Positions 7,544 to 15,862 of a stretch of 33,863 nt of DNA are shown in pieces. Each line of letters starts with the position of its first letter. The stretch's first letter is position 1. The stretch spans positions 1 through 33,863 of the forward strand of contig LKND01000030.1 in NCBI GenBank assembly GCA_001564275.1, given 5' to 3'. The notes below the pieces were generated by a model. That model had not been told where the DNA came from and ran no database searches. It saw only the letters and a program-made list of their open reading frames with translations. Position numbers and translations under genes: made by a program. The stretch is from Natrialbaceae archaeon Tc-Br11_E2g14. Lineage in GTDB: Archaea; Halobacteriota; Halobacteria; Halobacteriales; Natrialbaceae.

Positions 7544-8659
7544 ATGATGCGACGGACACTTATCGTTTTGATCGCGGTACTCACTGTCAGCGCCATGGCG
7601 GGACCAGCGATGGTCGCGGGAGCGGCCACCCCGACGGCCACCACCGCCGACGGCTGTGAGTACCCGATCGATCTCGAGGATTCGACCGGTGAACAGGTGA
7701 CGATCGACGAGCAACCGGAGTCCATCGTCGCACTCCACCCGAGTGACGCCCAAAAGGTGTTCAAGATCGGTGCCGAGGACCGGCTCGACGGGATGCCCGT
7801 CAGCCAGTACACCGAGGCACTGGACGTCGACGACCAGACCGACATTACCGAGGACGATGGGTTGACGCCGATCCCCGAGGAGATTATCGCACTCGAGCCG
7901 GACATCGTGCTCGCGGCGAACATCGCCGACGAGGAGGTCGTCGACCAGCTCCGTGAGGCCGGCATCGAGGTCTACGTCTTCGACGCGGCAATGGACATGG
8001 ACGACGTGATCGACGACGTCGAGACCGCTGGCCAGCTCGCGGGCGCCTGTGACGGTGCCGACGTCACCACCGAGTGGATGGACGACCGGATCGATCTCGT
8101 CGAAACCGCCGCCGCAAACGAGAGTGCCCCCCTGACGCTCTATCCGATGGGTGATGGCTTCACGCCCGGTGCGGGCACGTTCCAGGATCAGATCATGACC
8201 ACCGCCGGCCTTGAGAACCTCGCCGCTGAAGCGGGTCTCGAGGGCTGGGACACGATCAGCGACGAGACCGTCCTTGAGGAGGACCCGGAGTGGATCATTT
8301 ACGGAGCGGCCTGGGGTGAGGAGCCGCCGGTGAGTGAGGCGCTGAACGAGACCACCGCGGTGCAGGAGGGGAACGTTGCTGCCATCGACGACAGTGACGT
8401 GAGCCAGCCGGCACCACGGACGGTGTACGCCATCGAGGAGATCTTCGCGGTGGTGCACAGTGATGTCCACGCCGAGATCGAAGGCGACATCGCCGCTCTC
8501 GACGAGAACTACGAGGACTCCATGGAGGCGCTCGCGACCGACGAGACGGAGCCCGCAGACGAGGCCGACGATGCCGAAGAACCGATACCCGGCTTCGGGG
8601 TCGCCGTTGCCGTTGCCGCCCTGATCGCGCTGCTCGGCCTCGGGCGTCGCCGTCCGTAG
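7544..8659 (+). CDS. btuF: Cobalamin-binding protein BtuF with PGF-CTERM anchor
   Basis: This 371-residue periplasmic-binding protein of the BtuF/FhuD class is secreted by a Sec signal peptide (residues about 1-28, ending AGAA). The mature N-terminus starts CEYPIDLEDSTGEQVTI. The core (about 55-320) shows the class III two-lobe pattern: SIVALHPSDAQKVFKIGAEDRL, a PDIVLAA strand and IEVYVFDA. The acidic tail ends with PGF (349-351), a hydrophobic helix and RRRP. That is the PGF-CTERM signal processed by archaeosortase A, so the protein should end up lipid-anchored on the cell surface. A second ATG lies one codon downstream of the first (7547). Confidence 0.92.
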   Translation: MMRRTLIVLIAVLTVSAMAGPAMVAGAATPTATTADGCEYPIDLEDSTGEQVTIDEQPESIVALHPSDAQKVFKIGAEDRLDGMPVSQYTEALDVDDQTDITEDDGLTPIPEEIIALEPDIVLAANIADEEVVDQLREAGIEVYVFDAAMDMDDVIDDVETAGQLAGACDGADVTTEWMDDRIDLVETAAANESAPLTLYPMGDGFTPGAGTFQDQIMTTAGLENLAAEAGLEGWDTISDETVLEEDPEWIIYGAAWGEEPPVSEALNETTAVQEGNVAAIDDSDVSQPAPRTVYAIEEIFAVVHSDVHAEIEGDIAALDENYEDSMEALATDETEPADEADDAEEPIPGFGVAVAVAALIALLGLGRRRP

Positions 8660-8754
8660 CCCTCGTCCAACGCTTCTTTTCACACACGGACGCAGTCAAC
8701 CCGTCCCGATCACGTTTGCAAAGGGTTTAGGAAATCCCACTCAGAGGGCACGGT

Positions 8755-9036
8755 ATGGTCGAAAACGTGATCTGGCCCGCCTATCTCGATGCCGAGCGCT
8801 CGCGGGCCGAGGGACGTCGCGTGTCCCTCGAGTTGGCAGTCGAATCGCCGACGGTCGACGAAATCGCCAGGGCCGTCCAGCAGATCGGCTACGACGCCAT
8901 CGTCGAGCGTGATAAGGCCTACTCCCGTGAGCACTGGGAGCCGCGGGGACGAGTGGTCGTACGCGGCACCGACGACTCGACGAAAAACGACCTGGTCCAG
9001 GCCGTCGCGGCCTACGTCGTCGCGATGCGGGAGTGA
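8755..9036 (+). CDS. srp19: Signal recognition particle 19 kDa protein
   Basis: This 93-residue protein matches archaeal SRP19, which binds 7S RNA and primes it for SRP54. It starts with the family opening [19 protein letters not shown] and includes the [17 protein letters not shown] helix and the WEPRGRVVV strand. GTTTAG lies about 28 nt before the ATG, so the message is probably leaderless. GAR1 follows 7 nt after the stop, which makes an srp19-gar1 operon. Confidence 0.95.
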   Translation: MVENVIWPAYLDAERSRAEGRRVSLELAVESPTVDEIARAVQQIGYDAIVERDKAYSREHWEPRGRVVVRGTDDSTKNDLVQAVAAYVVAMRE

Positions 9037-9043
9037 GCGACGG

Positions 9044-9289
9044 ATGTCGATGTATCGACTCGGCACCGTCACCAGGATCGCCCAGGGGCTGCTGATCGTC
9101 CGGACGCCAGCGGGGGACGCTATCGAGAGCCACGATGCCATCGGCACGATGGCGCTCGACGATTCCCTCGAGACCGTCGGTCGAGTCGTGGATCTATTCG
9201 GCCCCGTCGAGCGCCCGTACCTCGCGGTGACACCGGACGAAGATGTCCACGTTCCTGCGCTGGTCGGAGCGACCCTGTACGCCCGATAA
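9044..9289 (+). CDS. gar1: H/ACA ribonucleoprotein subunit GAR1-like
   Basis: This 81-residue small beta-barrel protein resembles archaeal Gar1, a partner of Cbf5, Nop10 and L7Ae in pseudouridylation guided by H/ACA RNAs. The typical core is visible: RLGTVTRIAQGLLIVRT, then GRVVDLFGPVERPYLAVTP. The ATG at 9044 is 7 nt after the srp19 stop; a second ATG lies at 9050. An srp19-gar1 pairing is recurrent in euryarchaea. Confidence 0.92.
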   Translation: MSMYRLGTVTRIAQGLLIVRTPAGDAIESHDAIGTMALDDSLETVGRVVDLFGPVERPYLAVTPDEDVHVPALVGATLYAR

Positions 9290-9292
9290 CCT

Positions 9293-9327
9293 CTCTCGAG
9301 GCCGTCCTCCAGTGACCGCCTCGAGAG
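9293..9327. repeat. 10-bp inverted repeat after gar1
   Basis: CTCTCGAGGC (9293-9302) and GCCTCGAGAG (9318-9327) are perfect complements with a 15-nt loop. It lies just after the gar1 stop and before the protease gene. It could be a transcript-processing hairpin or a binding site. No T-tract follows, so it does not look like an intrinsic terminator. Confidence 0.5.
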
Positions 9328-9364
9328 CGCAACACCAATGGCCGGGGGCCCCAAACTCCGGGGC

Positions 9365-10423
9365 ATGAACGATCGGTTTCGGTTGCTCGGGGCTGTCGGC
9401 TTCAGTTGTCTCCTCTTTCTGGCCGTGCAGATCGGGGCCCTCTCACTCGTCGAACCCTTCACCGCGGCGGACATGCAGGCGGTCGACGATCCCGAGGATC
9501 CGACGTACAGCCTGCTCTACGTTCTCGCCATCCTCGTGGCCACGGCGTTCATGCTGGCGGCGTTCAGGTATGGCTTCGACTGGATCATCCGCGGGCTGAT
9601 CATCGGTGTGAGCGTCATGCTCGCCTGGTTCGTCTTTGCGGCGATCATCCCGCTCGTCACCGTCTCGGGCGTCCTCGTCCCGTTGCCGCTCGTGGCCGCC
9701 CTCGCCGTCGGGCTCGCGCTCCTCACGTATCCCGAGTGGTACGTCATCGACGTGGCCGGCGTCATCATGGGAGCCGGTGCGGCCGGTCTGTTCGGCATCA
9801 GTCTCGGCCTCCTCCCGGTGATCGTCTTACTCGTGGTTCTGGCCGTCTACGACGCCATCAGCGTCTACCGGACCGAGCACATGCTCGACCTCGCCGATGG
9901 GGTGATGGATCTGCGCATTCCCGTCGTCCTCGTAGTCCCGACCACGCTCTCGTATACGTTCCTCTCGAGTGCTCCGCAACCCGATTCCCTGGAACGCTCT
10001 CGGGGGACGAGCGAAGGCGGGGATGGGCCACCCGTGACAAACGGTGGCGCTGACGACGACCAGGGGTCGACTGCCGACACTGAGTCGCCTGCAGATTCCA
10101 ACCACGAGTCCGCACCAGAACCCGAGGCCGGGCGCGACGCCCTCTTTATCGGCCTGGGCGACGCGGTCATCCCCACGATCCTCGTAGCGAGCGCGGCCAC
10201 GTTTGTCGACGCTGGCACTCTCGAGGTCCCCTTGATCGCACTCAACGTTCCCGCACTGGGGGCCATGCTCGGTACGCTCCTGGGCTTGCTTGGACTGCTC
10301 TACGCGGTCCTGCAGGGCCGCGCTCACGCTGGATTGCCATTGCTCAATGGCGGGGCGATGCTGGGGTATCTCGCCGGGGCACTCTGGGTGGGCGTCCCGT
10401 TGCTCGAGGCGCTTGGCATCTGA
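9365..10423 (+). CDS. Presenilin/signal-peptide-peptidase-type intramembrane aspartyl protease (family A22)
   Basis: This 352-residue polytopic membrane protein has the catalytic signature of archaeal presenilin homologues. The first aspartate is in VYDAISVY (D163) and the second in IGLGDAVIP (D266). A PAL-like LPLL element follows near residue 325. About nine hydrophobic segments are visible. A hydrophilic, low-complexity loop (about 203-257) joins the two halves, as in the family. I chose the ATG at 9365 because the membrane anchor starts immediately after it; an in-frame ATG at 9338 would add nine residues. It follows srp19-gar1 on the same strand. Confidence 0.88.
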   Translation: MNDRFRLLGAVGFSCLLFLAVQIGALSLVEPFTAADMQAVDDPEDPTYSLLYVLAILVATAFMLAAFRYGFDWIIRGLIIGVSVMLAWFVFAAIIPLVTVSGVLVPLPLVAALAVGLALLTYPEWYVIDVAGVIMGAGAAGLFGISLGLLPVIVLLVVLAVYDAISVYRTEHMLDLADGVMDLRIPVVLVVPTTLSYTFLSSAPQPDSLERSRGTSEGGDGPPVTNGGADDDQGSTADTESPADSNHESAPEPEAGRDALFIGLGDAVIPTILVASAATFVDAGTLEVPLIALNVPALGAMLGTLLGLLGLLYAVLQGRAHAGLPLLNGGAMLGYLAGALWVGVPLLEALGI

Positions 10424-10470
10424 AGAACGAATTCGCTCGATCGCACGGACCGTCCGAGGCAGGTTCGAGT

Positions 10471-10755
10471 TCAGGCTGCCGCCTCGAACGCCTCCCGAAA
10501 CGCGGACGTCTTCTCGCGGATGTCGCCCGCTGCGTCCTCGAGTGCGTCGAGCGGCTCGACGTCACCGTCGGTCTTGATCGTTAGGACAGGATCGGTTTGG
10601 CCCCCTGACTGTTCGGGGTTCATGTCGTAGGTAGCTGCACTCACGTCGTCGTGCTCGAGGAGTGCGCCCTTCAGGACGTTCATGAACGTGTGATCCTCGC
10701 CGACGATCTCGATGGAGAGTTCGTTCTCGCTTCGCTCGGTGACCCGGAGTTCCAT
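10471..10755 (-). CDS. rpoL: DNA-directed RNA polymerase subunit L
   Basis: This 94-residue protein matches archaeal RpoL/Rpb11, the partner of subunit D in polymerase assembly. It begins [38 protein letters not shown]. It includes the expected [18 protein letters not shown] region and a C-terminal helix. It lies between two intramembrane protease genes: convergent with the presenilin-like gene and divergent from the rhomboid gene. Confidence 0.96.
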   Translation of the reverse strand: MELRVTERSENELSIEIVGEDHTFMNVLKGALLEHDDVSAATYDMNPEQSGGQTDPVLTIKTDGDVEPLDALEDAAGDIREKTSAFREAFEAAA

Positions 10756-10825
10756 ACTACTCCATGTGCCCGTGGGCCGCTAATAGCTTTCGAAGGCACT
10801 GTTGCGGCTCTCCGGAGGGGAAATC

Positions 10826-10833
10826 ACTATACA
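10826..10833 (+). promoter_or_regulatory. TATA element for the rhomboid gene
   Basis: ACTATACA is centred about 26 nt upstream of the ATG at 10855. That distance fits a leaderless transcript and supports that start over the longer open frame. Confidence 0.6.
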
Positions 10834-10854
10834 GTTGCCGCCACAGGGACGGAC

Positions 10855-12846
10855 ATGGAGTGGCTTGGGACTCCGCTTGCGGTGCTGGTGGTGGCGGTAC
10901 TTCTCGTCTCACTCGTCGTCGTTCGGCGTCTCGACGACAGTGGGCCTCGCTGGCGTGAGCTCACCCAGTCACGATTCATCTGGGGCGTCCCATGGGGAAC
11001 CCTGGTCGTGATCGGATTCGTGCTCGCGGTCTATCTCTTCGTCCAGGACGGCATCACCGATCTCGACGACCCGGTCGTCAAACCCTTTCGAGCCTGGTCG
11101 TATCTGTATCCGCTCGGGATGGTGACGTCGTCGTTTTCCCACGCCCACGCGGGCCATCTGACGGGGAACCTCATCGGGACGCTGGTCGTCGCGCCGATTG
11201 CGGAGTTCGCCTGGGGACACTACCCGCCTGCACGGCGGCAGTCCTCCGGACATCGCTGGCTCGAGACGCCCTGGATTCGGGCAATCATCGTCTTTCCTGG
11301 CGCGGTCATCGCGGTCGGCCTGGTGACGAGTCTCTTTGCCATCGGCCCAGTCATCGGGTTTTCCGGTGTCGTCTTTGCCTTCGCCGGGTTTGCGATCGTT
11401 CGCTATCCGGTCGCCACCCTGATCGCCACGATCGGCATCCAGGGCGCCGTCTCGACGATCTACCGGGCGATCCAGAACCCGATCACCGTCTTTGTCGCCC
11501 AGCCATCGGGGCCGTCACCGCCCTCGTGGGCGACCATCGCCATCCAGGGTCACGCCCTCGGCTTCTTTCTGGGACTGTTCCTCGCCATCGCGCTGTTTCG
11601 TCGACGGGGTCACCGACCGACGCCCCGCTACCTCTGGCTCGCCGTGTTGCTCTATGGCTTCTCGAAGTCACTCTGGGCTGTCTACTGGTTCGGCGGCGGT
11701 AACGTCTACCTTCTGCTCCGGGGGCCCGGCGTCATCGCCGTTGTCGCACTCGCGGCCGTGATCGTCGTCGCGGTTGTCGGCTCCGATCGATCGATCCTGC
11801 CTGGCCCAATCGAACGACGATTGCTCAGCCCAACCGCACCGAACATCAGGGACGACAATCTGCTCCAGCGCGTGCTCGAGCAACCGACGCGATCTCGCTG
11901 GGCCGAGCGGCTGGAGGGGGTGCTGCGGGGAATCCGGACGAAACTCCCCAGGGGTCCGGGGAAGACGCCGAACCCGGACTCTGTTGAGGAGGTGGCCAAT
12001 CGAGTCGACGAACCGGACGAAACAGGGCCAGGCGGAATTCGTTCGGAGCGTCTGTACGAACTCGTTGCCAGGCCAAGACTGCCCGAACGACTGCCGGCCC
12101 CATCCCGTGGTTACGCCGCGGTCGTCGCGCTGTTATTGATCGTGGCCGCCATCTCGGGGCCGGCGATTCCGGTCAATCTGTTCGTCCTCCACGACGACGA
12201 CCTTACTGATGGTGAGGACGGCACGCTCACCATCGAGGACTACACGGTCAGGTACGACCCTGAGGCGGCAAACCCCATCGCCTCCGTGTTGAGCCTCGAG
12301 GAGTTGGATCCGGGAAGTCTGAACGCCAGTGGAGTGATCGTCGCGAGCCCCGATCGCCAGCTGTGGACCGAGTCGGTGTCGACCGGCCAACTCGAGTTCG
12401 CCGGGAGTGCCACGATAACCGTGGGTGGAGCTGACTGGCGGGAATCCGTTCGGGCCGAGCGGCATGGCTGGACCCCGGTCGGCAACGACACCGTCTATCA
12501 GGTCTGGCTCGAGTCCGCAGACGAGCGGACGCTGGCGTACACCTCCCCCCCGTCACAGGCCCTGCCTCTGATCGACGGCAAGAACGTCTCGATCGTCGCC
12601 GAAGATGGCGAGTTCCTGCTCGAGGTTCGACCAGGAACGACGCCGATGCAGGACGGCGACGGAGGAGACGACACCAGCGGTGCTGCCGAGACAGGGCCAG
12701 CGGCTGATCCCGAACGAGCACCCATCCCAGACGACGGTGACTCAGTCACCATCGACGGTCTCGAATTCGTGAACGACGACGGCGACCTGTTCGTCACGAG
12801 CGGCGAGACGACCGTACCAATCGCTAGCGAGGAGACCTACGAGTAA
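10855..12846 (+). CDS. Rhomboid-family intramembrane serine protease with C-terminal extracytoplasmic domain
   Basis: This 663-residue protein has a rhomboid core in residues about 45-310. The HLTGN motif (101-105) supplies the oxyanion-side asparagine. The catalytic serine is S170 in GFSG and the catalytic histidine is H233 in GHALGF. A charged linker (about 310-418) follows. One more membrane helix (about 420-445) leads to a beta-rich domain of about 150 residues, and an acidic low-complexity stretch with a final short repeat of the fold. The length is about twice that of a minimal rhomboid. The C-terminal domain is unassigned and, by topology, could be outside the cell. Confidence 0.87.
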   Translation: MEWLGTPLAVLVVAVLLVSLVVVRRLDDSGPRWRELTQSRFIWGVPWGTLVVIGFVLAVYLFVQDGITDLDDPVVKPFRAWSYLYPLGMVTSSFSHAHAGHLTGNLIGTLVVAPIAEFAWGHYPPARRQSSGHRWLETPWIRAIIVFPGAVIAVGLVTSLFAIGPVIGFSGVVFAFAGFAIVRYPVATLIATIGIQGAVSTIYRAIQNPITVFVAQPSGPSPPSWATIAIQGHALGFFLGLFLAIALFRRRGHRPTPRYLWLAVLLYGFSKSLWAVYWFGGGNVYLLLRGPGVIAVVALAAVIVVAVVGSDRSILPGPIERRLLSPTAPNIRDDNLLQRVLEQPTRSRWAERLEGVLRGIRTKLPRGPGKTPNPDSVEEVANRVDEPDETGPGGIRSERLYELVARPRLPERLPAPSRGYAAVVALLLIVAAISGPAIPVNLFVLHDDDLTDGEDGTLTIEDYTVRYDPEAANPIASVLSLEELDPGSLNASGVIVASPDRQLWTESVSTGQLEFAGSATITVGGADWRESVRAERHGWTPVGNDTVYQVWLESADERTLAYTSPPSQALPLIDGKNVSIVAEDGEFLLEVRPGTTPMQDGDGGDDTSGAAETGPAADPERAPIPDDGDSVTIDGLEFVNDDGDLFVTSGETTVPIASEETYE

Positions 12847-12901
12847 TGTTGGTTCGTCAGTCAACGAGTCTGCCAAGCCGAAGGTGGGTCTCGGGCGTCG
12901 C

Positions 12902-13621
12902 TCACGGATCGAGAGCTGCGGTGTCCGCAGGCCACTCGATCCGGAACACCTCTGCCGTGATCGTCGTCTCCTCGGCCTCGTGGAACGCAAACTGTGCCTC
13001 GAGGGGGAACGTCGCGGCGAAGGCGTGGGTGAGTTCCCCGCCGACGTCGGCTGCGTACGAGGAGACGAACGCCTCACTCCCCTCGTTGTGGATGGTGTAG
13101 GAGACGTCCGCGAGGGTGGCGGCGACTTCCAGAAATCGGCGATCGGCGTGGCGGTTGCCCCGTTGGGCACCGAACGGCGGATTCGACAGGACGGTCACGG
13201 TGGGGGTGGTGACAGCGGGACCGTCCGTGGAAGCGCCACGCCTCGCCGATTGGCGGAGTCGATCGCGCTCGAGTGGCAGAGTGGTGACGTCGGCGCGGAT
13301 CCAGTCGGGCCGGTGTGTGCCGCCGAGTCGGTTCTCGTTGCGTCGAGCCTGGTCGAGGGCCTCGGCGTCGACGTCGATACCCAGGACTCGGTTCGGGCCG
13401 TACTGGGTTGCCCCGAGGGCGAACATCCCGGTCCCGGTTCCGAGATCCAGGATCGTCCGATCGTGGAGATCACCCTGCATGGCGGCCACGTGCAACACGT
13501 TTGCTGCCAGTTCCGCGGGCGTGCAGTACTGCTCGAGGGTAGGCGTGGGATCGGCAAAATCAGCGATGGCTTCGAGGCGGGTCGCGAGTTCGCGGCGGGA
13601 GGGCCCTCCGGAGTCGGGCAT
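12902..13621 (-). CDS. METTL5-family N6-adenine rRNA methyltransferase
   Basis: This 239-residue class I methyltransferase has SAM motif LDLGTGTGMFA (59-68), an acidic GIDVD (81-85) and the N6-adenine catalytic tetrad NPPF in SNPPFGAQRGN (146-156). The N-terminal LEQYCTPAELAANVL stretch is typical of the METTL5 group, whose eukaryotic member methylates 18S rRNA A1832. The archaeal substrate is probably the equivalent 16S site; that is inferred. A partner like TRMT112 is not nearby. An 11-residue polar insertion (about 125-137) precedes the NPPF strand. Confidence 0.85.
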   Translation of the reverse strand: MPDSGGPSRRELATRLEAIADFADPTPTLEQYCTPAELAANVLHVAAMQGDLHDRTILDLGTGTGMFALGATQYGPNRVLGIDVDAEALDQARRNENRLGGTHRPDWIRADVTTLPLERDRLRQSARRGASTDGPAVTTPTVTVLSNPPFGAQRGNRHADRRFLEVAATLADVSYTIHNEGSEAFVSSYAADVGGELTHAFAATFPLEAQFAFHEAEETTITAEVFRIEWPADTAALDP

Positions 13622-13630
13622 CGCCCGAAC

Positions 13631-14032
13631 TCAGTGCTCGAGGGTAATGGGTGCATCGAGGTGCAGCGAGAGCCCCTCACGACGGGCCCGTTCGGCACAG
13701 GCCTCGAGGGCGGGGGTGACCTTCTCCGGGTTGGCCACGGTGTCGCACTCGACGGTGACCGAGCCGACTCCGAGGAACGCACCGGCACGAACGTAGCCCC
13801 GAATTCGGTCGACTTCCTCCTGAGTCGTCAGCGAACAGTCCTCGGTGAAGCAGGCGCTGACGGTCAAGCCAGCAGGGAATAGTTCTTCGGCAGTGAACTC
13901 GCGTTTGAGGTCGCGGAGGTATTCGGGAGCCGTAGATTCGAGATCCTCGGCGTCGATCTGGACGGGGGTGACGTCGGTCTGTCGACAACGGTCGATCGTC
14001 TGGGCGAACTGCGAGGACGGAGTGGTGCTCAT
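13631..14032 (-). CDS. Conserved-looking haloarchaeal protein of unknown function
   Basis: This 133-residue acidic soluble protein has two cysteines in SACFTEDCS and one each in VECDT and EACAE, with no recognised domain. The middle has an alpha/beta alternation (GLTVSACF, GSVTVECDTV, LSLHLDAPITLEH) that suggests a small ferredoxin-like or swivelling fold. A TATA (CTATATGTATG, 14053-14063 on the plus strand) lies about 26 nt before the ATG at 14032, which supports that start. It ends 9 nt before the METTL5-like start and so forms an apparent operon with it. Confidence 0.7.
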   Translation of the reverse strand: MSTTPSSQFAQTIDRCRQTDVTPVQIDAEDLESTAPEYLRDLKREFTAEELFPAGLTVSACFTEDCSLTTQEEVDRIRGYVRAGAFLGVGSVTVECDTVANPEKVTPALEACAERARREGLSLHLDAPITLEH

Positions 14033-14052
14033 GGAACACCATACATGGGCCG

Positions 14053-14063
14053 CATACATATAG
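14053..14063 (-). promoter_or_regulatory. TATA element for the 14032 gene
   Basis: On the minus strand the site reads CTATATGTATG, about 26 nt before the ATG at 14032. It is the likely promoter for the 13631-14032 gene and the METTL5-like gene behind it. Confidence 0.6.
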
Positions 14064-14163
14064 TTTTGGAAATGCTTGGTGGTAATACCTCGTGCATGCA
14101 AACCTCGCCCCCGAACGACCACGTTGAAATAGACTTATCATGGGCCCGTGAGAAGTATTCGAC

Positions 14164-14346
14164 ATGAACGATTGCCCACGGTGTCAGGCACCGCTCGAGC
14201 GGCTTACCATGGGCGAGGTGACGACGATTTCGTGCACTCGCTGTGGGTTCGCGGACGTGCCAGTCGACCACGAAAGTCAAGGCGGGGAAGGCGAGTCCTG
14301 GCAGGACGCATTCAACCGATTCTACAACCATTATAGTGGCCACTGA
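14164..14346 (+). CDS. Small zinc-ribbon protein
   Basis: This 60-residue protein has two CxxC knuckles: CPRC (4-7) and CTRC (24-27). They are separated by one beta-hairpin, so the protein can bind one zinc as a ribbon. A short acidic helix (SWQDAFNRFYNHY) ends it. The haloarchaeal zinc-finger micro-protein class is the closest comparison; its functions are mostly unknown. A CTTATC element lies about 28 nt upstream. Its TGA stop (14344-14346) is at the very start of an intergenic repeat (family 2), so its 3' end abuts repeat DNA. Confidence 0.75.
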   Translation: MNDCPRCQAPLERLTMGEVTTISCTRCGFADVPVDHESQGGEGESWQDAFNRFYNHYSGH

Positions 14347-14440
14347 ACGTCATTACACACTCTCAACAGTATCATGGCTTAGACGCGATGATGGGCCGGT
14401 TCTGAGGCGACTTGCAGTAAGGCTGTGTATATCGTTCGAT
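14341..14440 (+). repeat. Dispersed repeat family 2, copy 1
   Basis: From CACTGAACG onward the sequence aligns closely with the reverse complement of 22366-22476. Shared blocks are ACTGAACGYCATT, ACACYCTCA, CATGGCTYAGA, CCGGTTCTGAG, CGACTYGC and TGTGTA. The central hairpin that is perfect in copy 2 is interrupted here. The first bases overlap the stop codon of the zinc-ribbon gene. Confidence 0.75.
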
Positions 14441-14739
14441 TGTTGCTCTGTGCGCCCACGGAGGTGAGTGCCGAATCGAGGGGCCTGGACGCGGCTTCGC
14501 AATACTGGGAGCATGACGGTCTCGAGGCGGCGTGTGTCATACGGTTTACTGTAGTCTCTTACCGGTGATTGGCCATACCGGGTCGGCAATCACCGGTAAA
14601 CAGTTACAGCAATCCGTATCAGTTACCACCTGGTCGAATACCGGCGACGGTACTCGACGATCGAACGCAAGAAGCAGACGGGGACGCTGACCGCTTTGAT
14701 GACGGAGTGCGAAGGGGACCCAACTGCGTACGAGCTCGC
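14347..14739. other. Gene-free gap filled by two repeat families
   Basis: No convincing gene is present. The left part is repeat family 2 and the centre-right part (14538-14621) is repeat family 1. The short open frames here are out of character with neighbouring proteins in composition. Confidence 0.6.
14538..14621. repeat. Dispersed intergenic repeat family 1, copy B (long imperfect hairpin)
   Basis: The outer arms ATACGG (14539-14544) and CCGTAT (14614-14619) pair. The perfect 13-bp inner arms TTACCGGTGATTG (14559-14571) and CAATCACCGGTAA (14587-14599) also pair. This is the best-preserved reference copy of the family in the window. Confidence 0.75.
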
Positions 14740-15765
14740 TTACTCGCTGGCAGCGGGCGCTTCGGCGTCCGCCTCCTCGTGGTCGACGTCCTCGTCCGAA
14801 CGGGCTGCCACGAGTCCACCGCGAGCCACACTGTAAAGCGGTTCGTCGGCGTGGGTCACGCCGCTGATCGAGAACGGAATCGCCGCATCCTGCAGGTGGT
14901 CACGGAACAGCGCCTCGAAGCCGTCGGGGCTCGAGGTCCCGCCGGTGACGACGACAGGGACGTCGAGACCCTCCTCGACGTCCTCATCGTCGACCTCCTG
15001 GACGATGTTTTTGATGACGTAGTCGAGCAGGTTCTCGTAATAAATCGAGAGTGCCCCTTCGACGCCACCGACGTCGGTGGTGAAGTCGAGTTCGAAGTCG
15101 TCCTCTTTGATCGAGGTGACCTTGTCGACTGGCGTGCCGGTTGCCCGGGCGGCTTGCTCGTCGATCCAGTCGCCACCGCGAGCGACGGAGAACTTCATGA
15201 CGGGCACCGCGTAGTACGCCAGACAGACGTTCGTCATGCCGGCACCGAAGGAGATGCCGAGGCCGGTGAAGTTGTTGTCCGCGAGCTCGGAGTAGATGAC
15301 CGACATTCCCTCGTTGATGGGTTCTGCGTCGTAGCCCATGCTGTTGAGGAACGACTCGATCGTCTTCTGGTGGTAGAGCGTCGAGAGGTCGTCGTCGATC
15401 GGATCCGCTGGTGTCGAGAAATACAGCTTCTCGTCGGGATACGAGGGCTCACCGACGACCTGCTCGATGATCAGTTTCATCATCGGAATCGCCGACTTCT
15501 CGTCGGCCGAGAGGATCCCGTGTTTCATCGGGCGTCGGGTCTCGCGATTGAAGATGTTCGCGAAGTTGAGGGCGTCGTCCCCGACGACGTACACCTTGTC
15601 GTCCTTTCGGATGTGGAGGACCTCGCTTCGCGAGAGCATCTGCTCGGCCATGTCCGAGTATTCGATTTCCACGAAGGAGTTACGCTGCTGCACGAAAACG
15701 GTATCAGAACCATCCTGTTGTGCTGACAGGATGTTCATTGTTCCAACGTCTAGGCCTTTGGCCAT
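14740..15765 (-). CDS. Actin-like ATPase, candidate salactin/volactin-type cytoskeletal protein
   Basis: This 341-residue protein has the actin/Hsp70-fold nucleotide motifs. Phosphate 1 is GLDVGT (4-9), phosphate 2 is ISFGAGMTN (171-179) and the adenosine motif is [12 protein letters not shown] (271-282). The [11 protein letters not shown] stretch (150-160) matches the connect/helix region. It is divergent from MreB and from eukaryotic actin; the closest known type is the haloarchaeal actin homologue group, to my recollection. The start follows a TATA (15786-15797) by 27 nt. The C-terminal 20 residues are acidic and probably disordered. It is preceded on the same strand by a membrane protein and a YlbF-like gene. 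Confidence 0.82.
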   Translation of the reverse strand: MAKGLDVGTMNILSAQQDGSDTVFVQQRNSFVEIEYSDMAEQMLSRSEVLHIRKDDKVYVVGDDALNFANIFNRETRRPMKHGILSADEKSAIPMMKLIIEQVVGEPSYPDEKLYFSTPADPIDDDLSTLYHQKTIESFLNSMGYDAEPINEGMSVIYSELADNNFTGLGISFGAGMTNVCLAYYAVPVMKFSVARGGDWIDEQAARATGTPVDKVTSIKEDDFELDFTTDVGGVEGALSIYYENLLDYVIKNIVQEVDDEDVEEGLDVPVVVTGGTSSPDGFEALFRDHLQDAAIPFSISGVTHADEPLYSVARGGLVAARSDEDVDHEEADAEAPAASE

Positions 15766-15785
15766 GTTTGTGAAACGCCGCTGGT

Positions 15786-15797
15786 GGATTATAAATC
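15786..15797 (-). promoter_or_regulatory. TATA element for the actin-like gene
   Basis: On the minus strand the site reads GATTTATAATCC, centred 27 nt before the ATG at 15765. A second AT-rich string lies upstream (about 15815-15833) and may be an extra promoter. Confidence 0.65.
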
Positions 15798-15862
15798 TAT
15801 GTGGTTTGATTTCATTATAGTAGTCCAATAAATAATGCGGCACTAGCCTCCCGGCTCGCTCG

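Noticed and set aside
8660..8690. Possible terminator after btuF (CTTCTTTTC)
   Set aside because: T-rich run is short and has no hairpin; not distinct enough to annotate.
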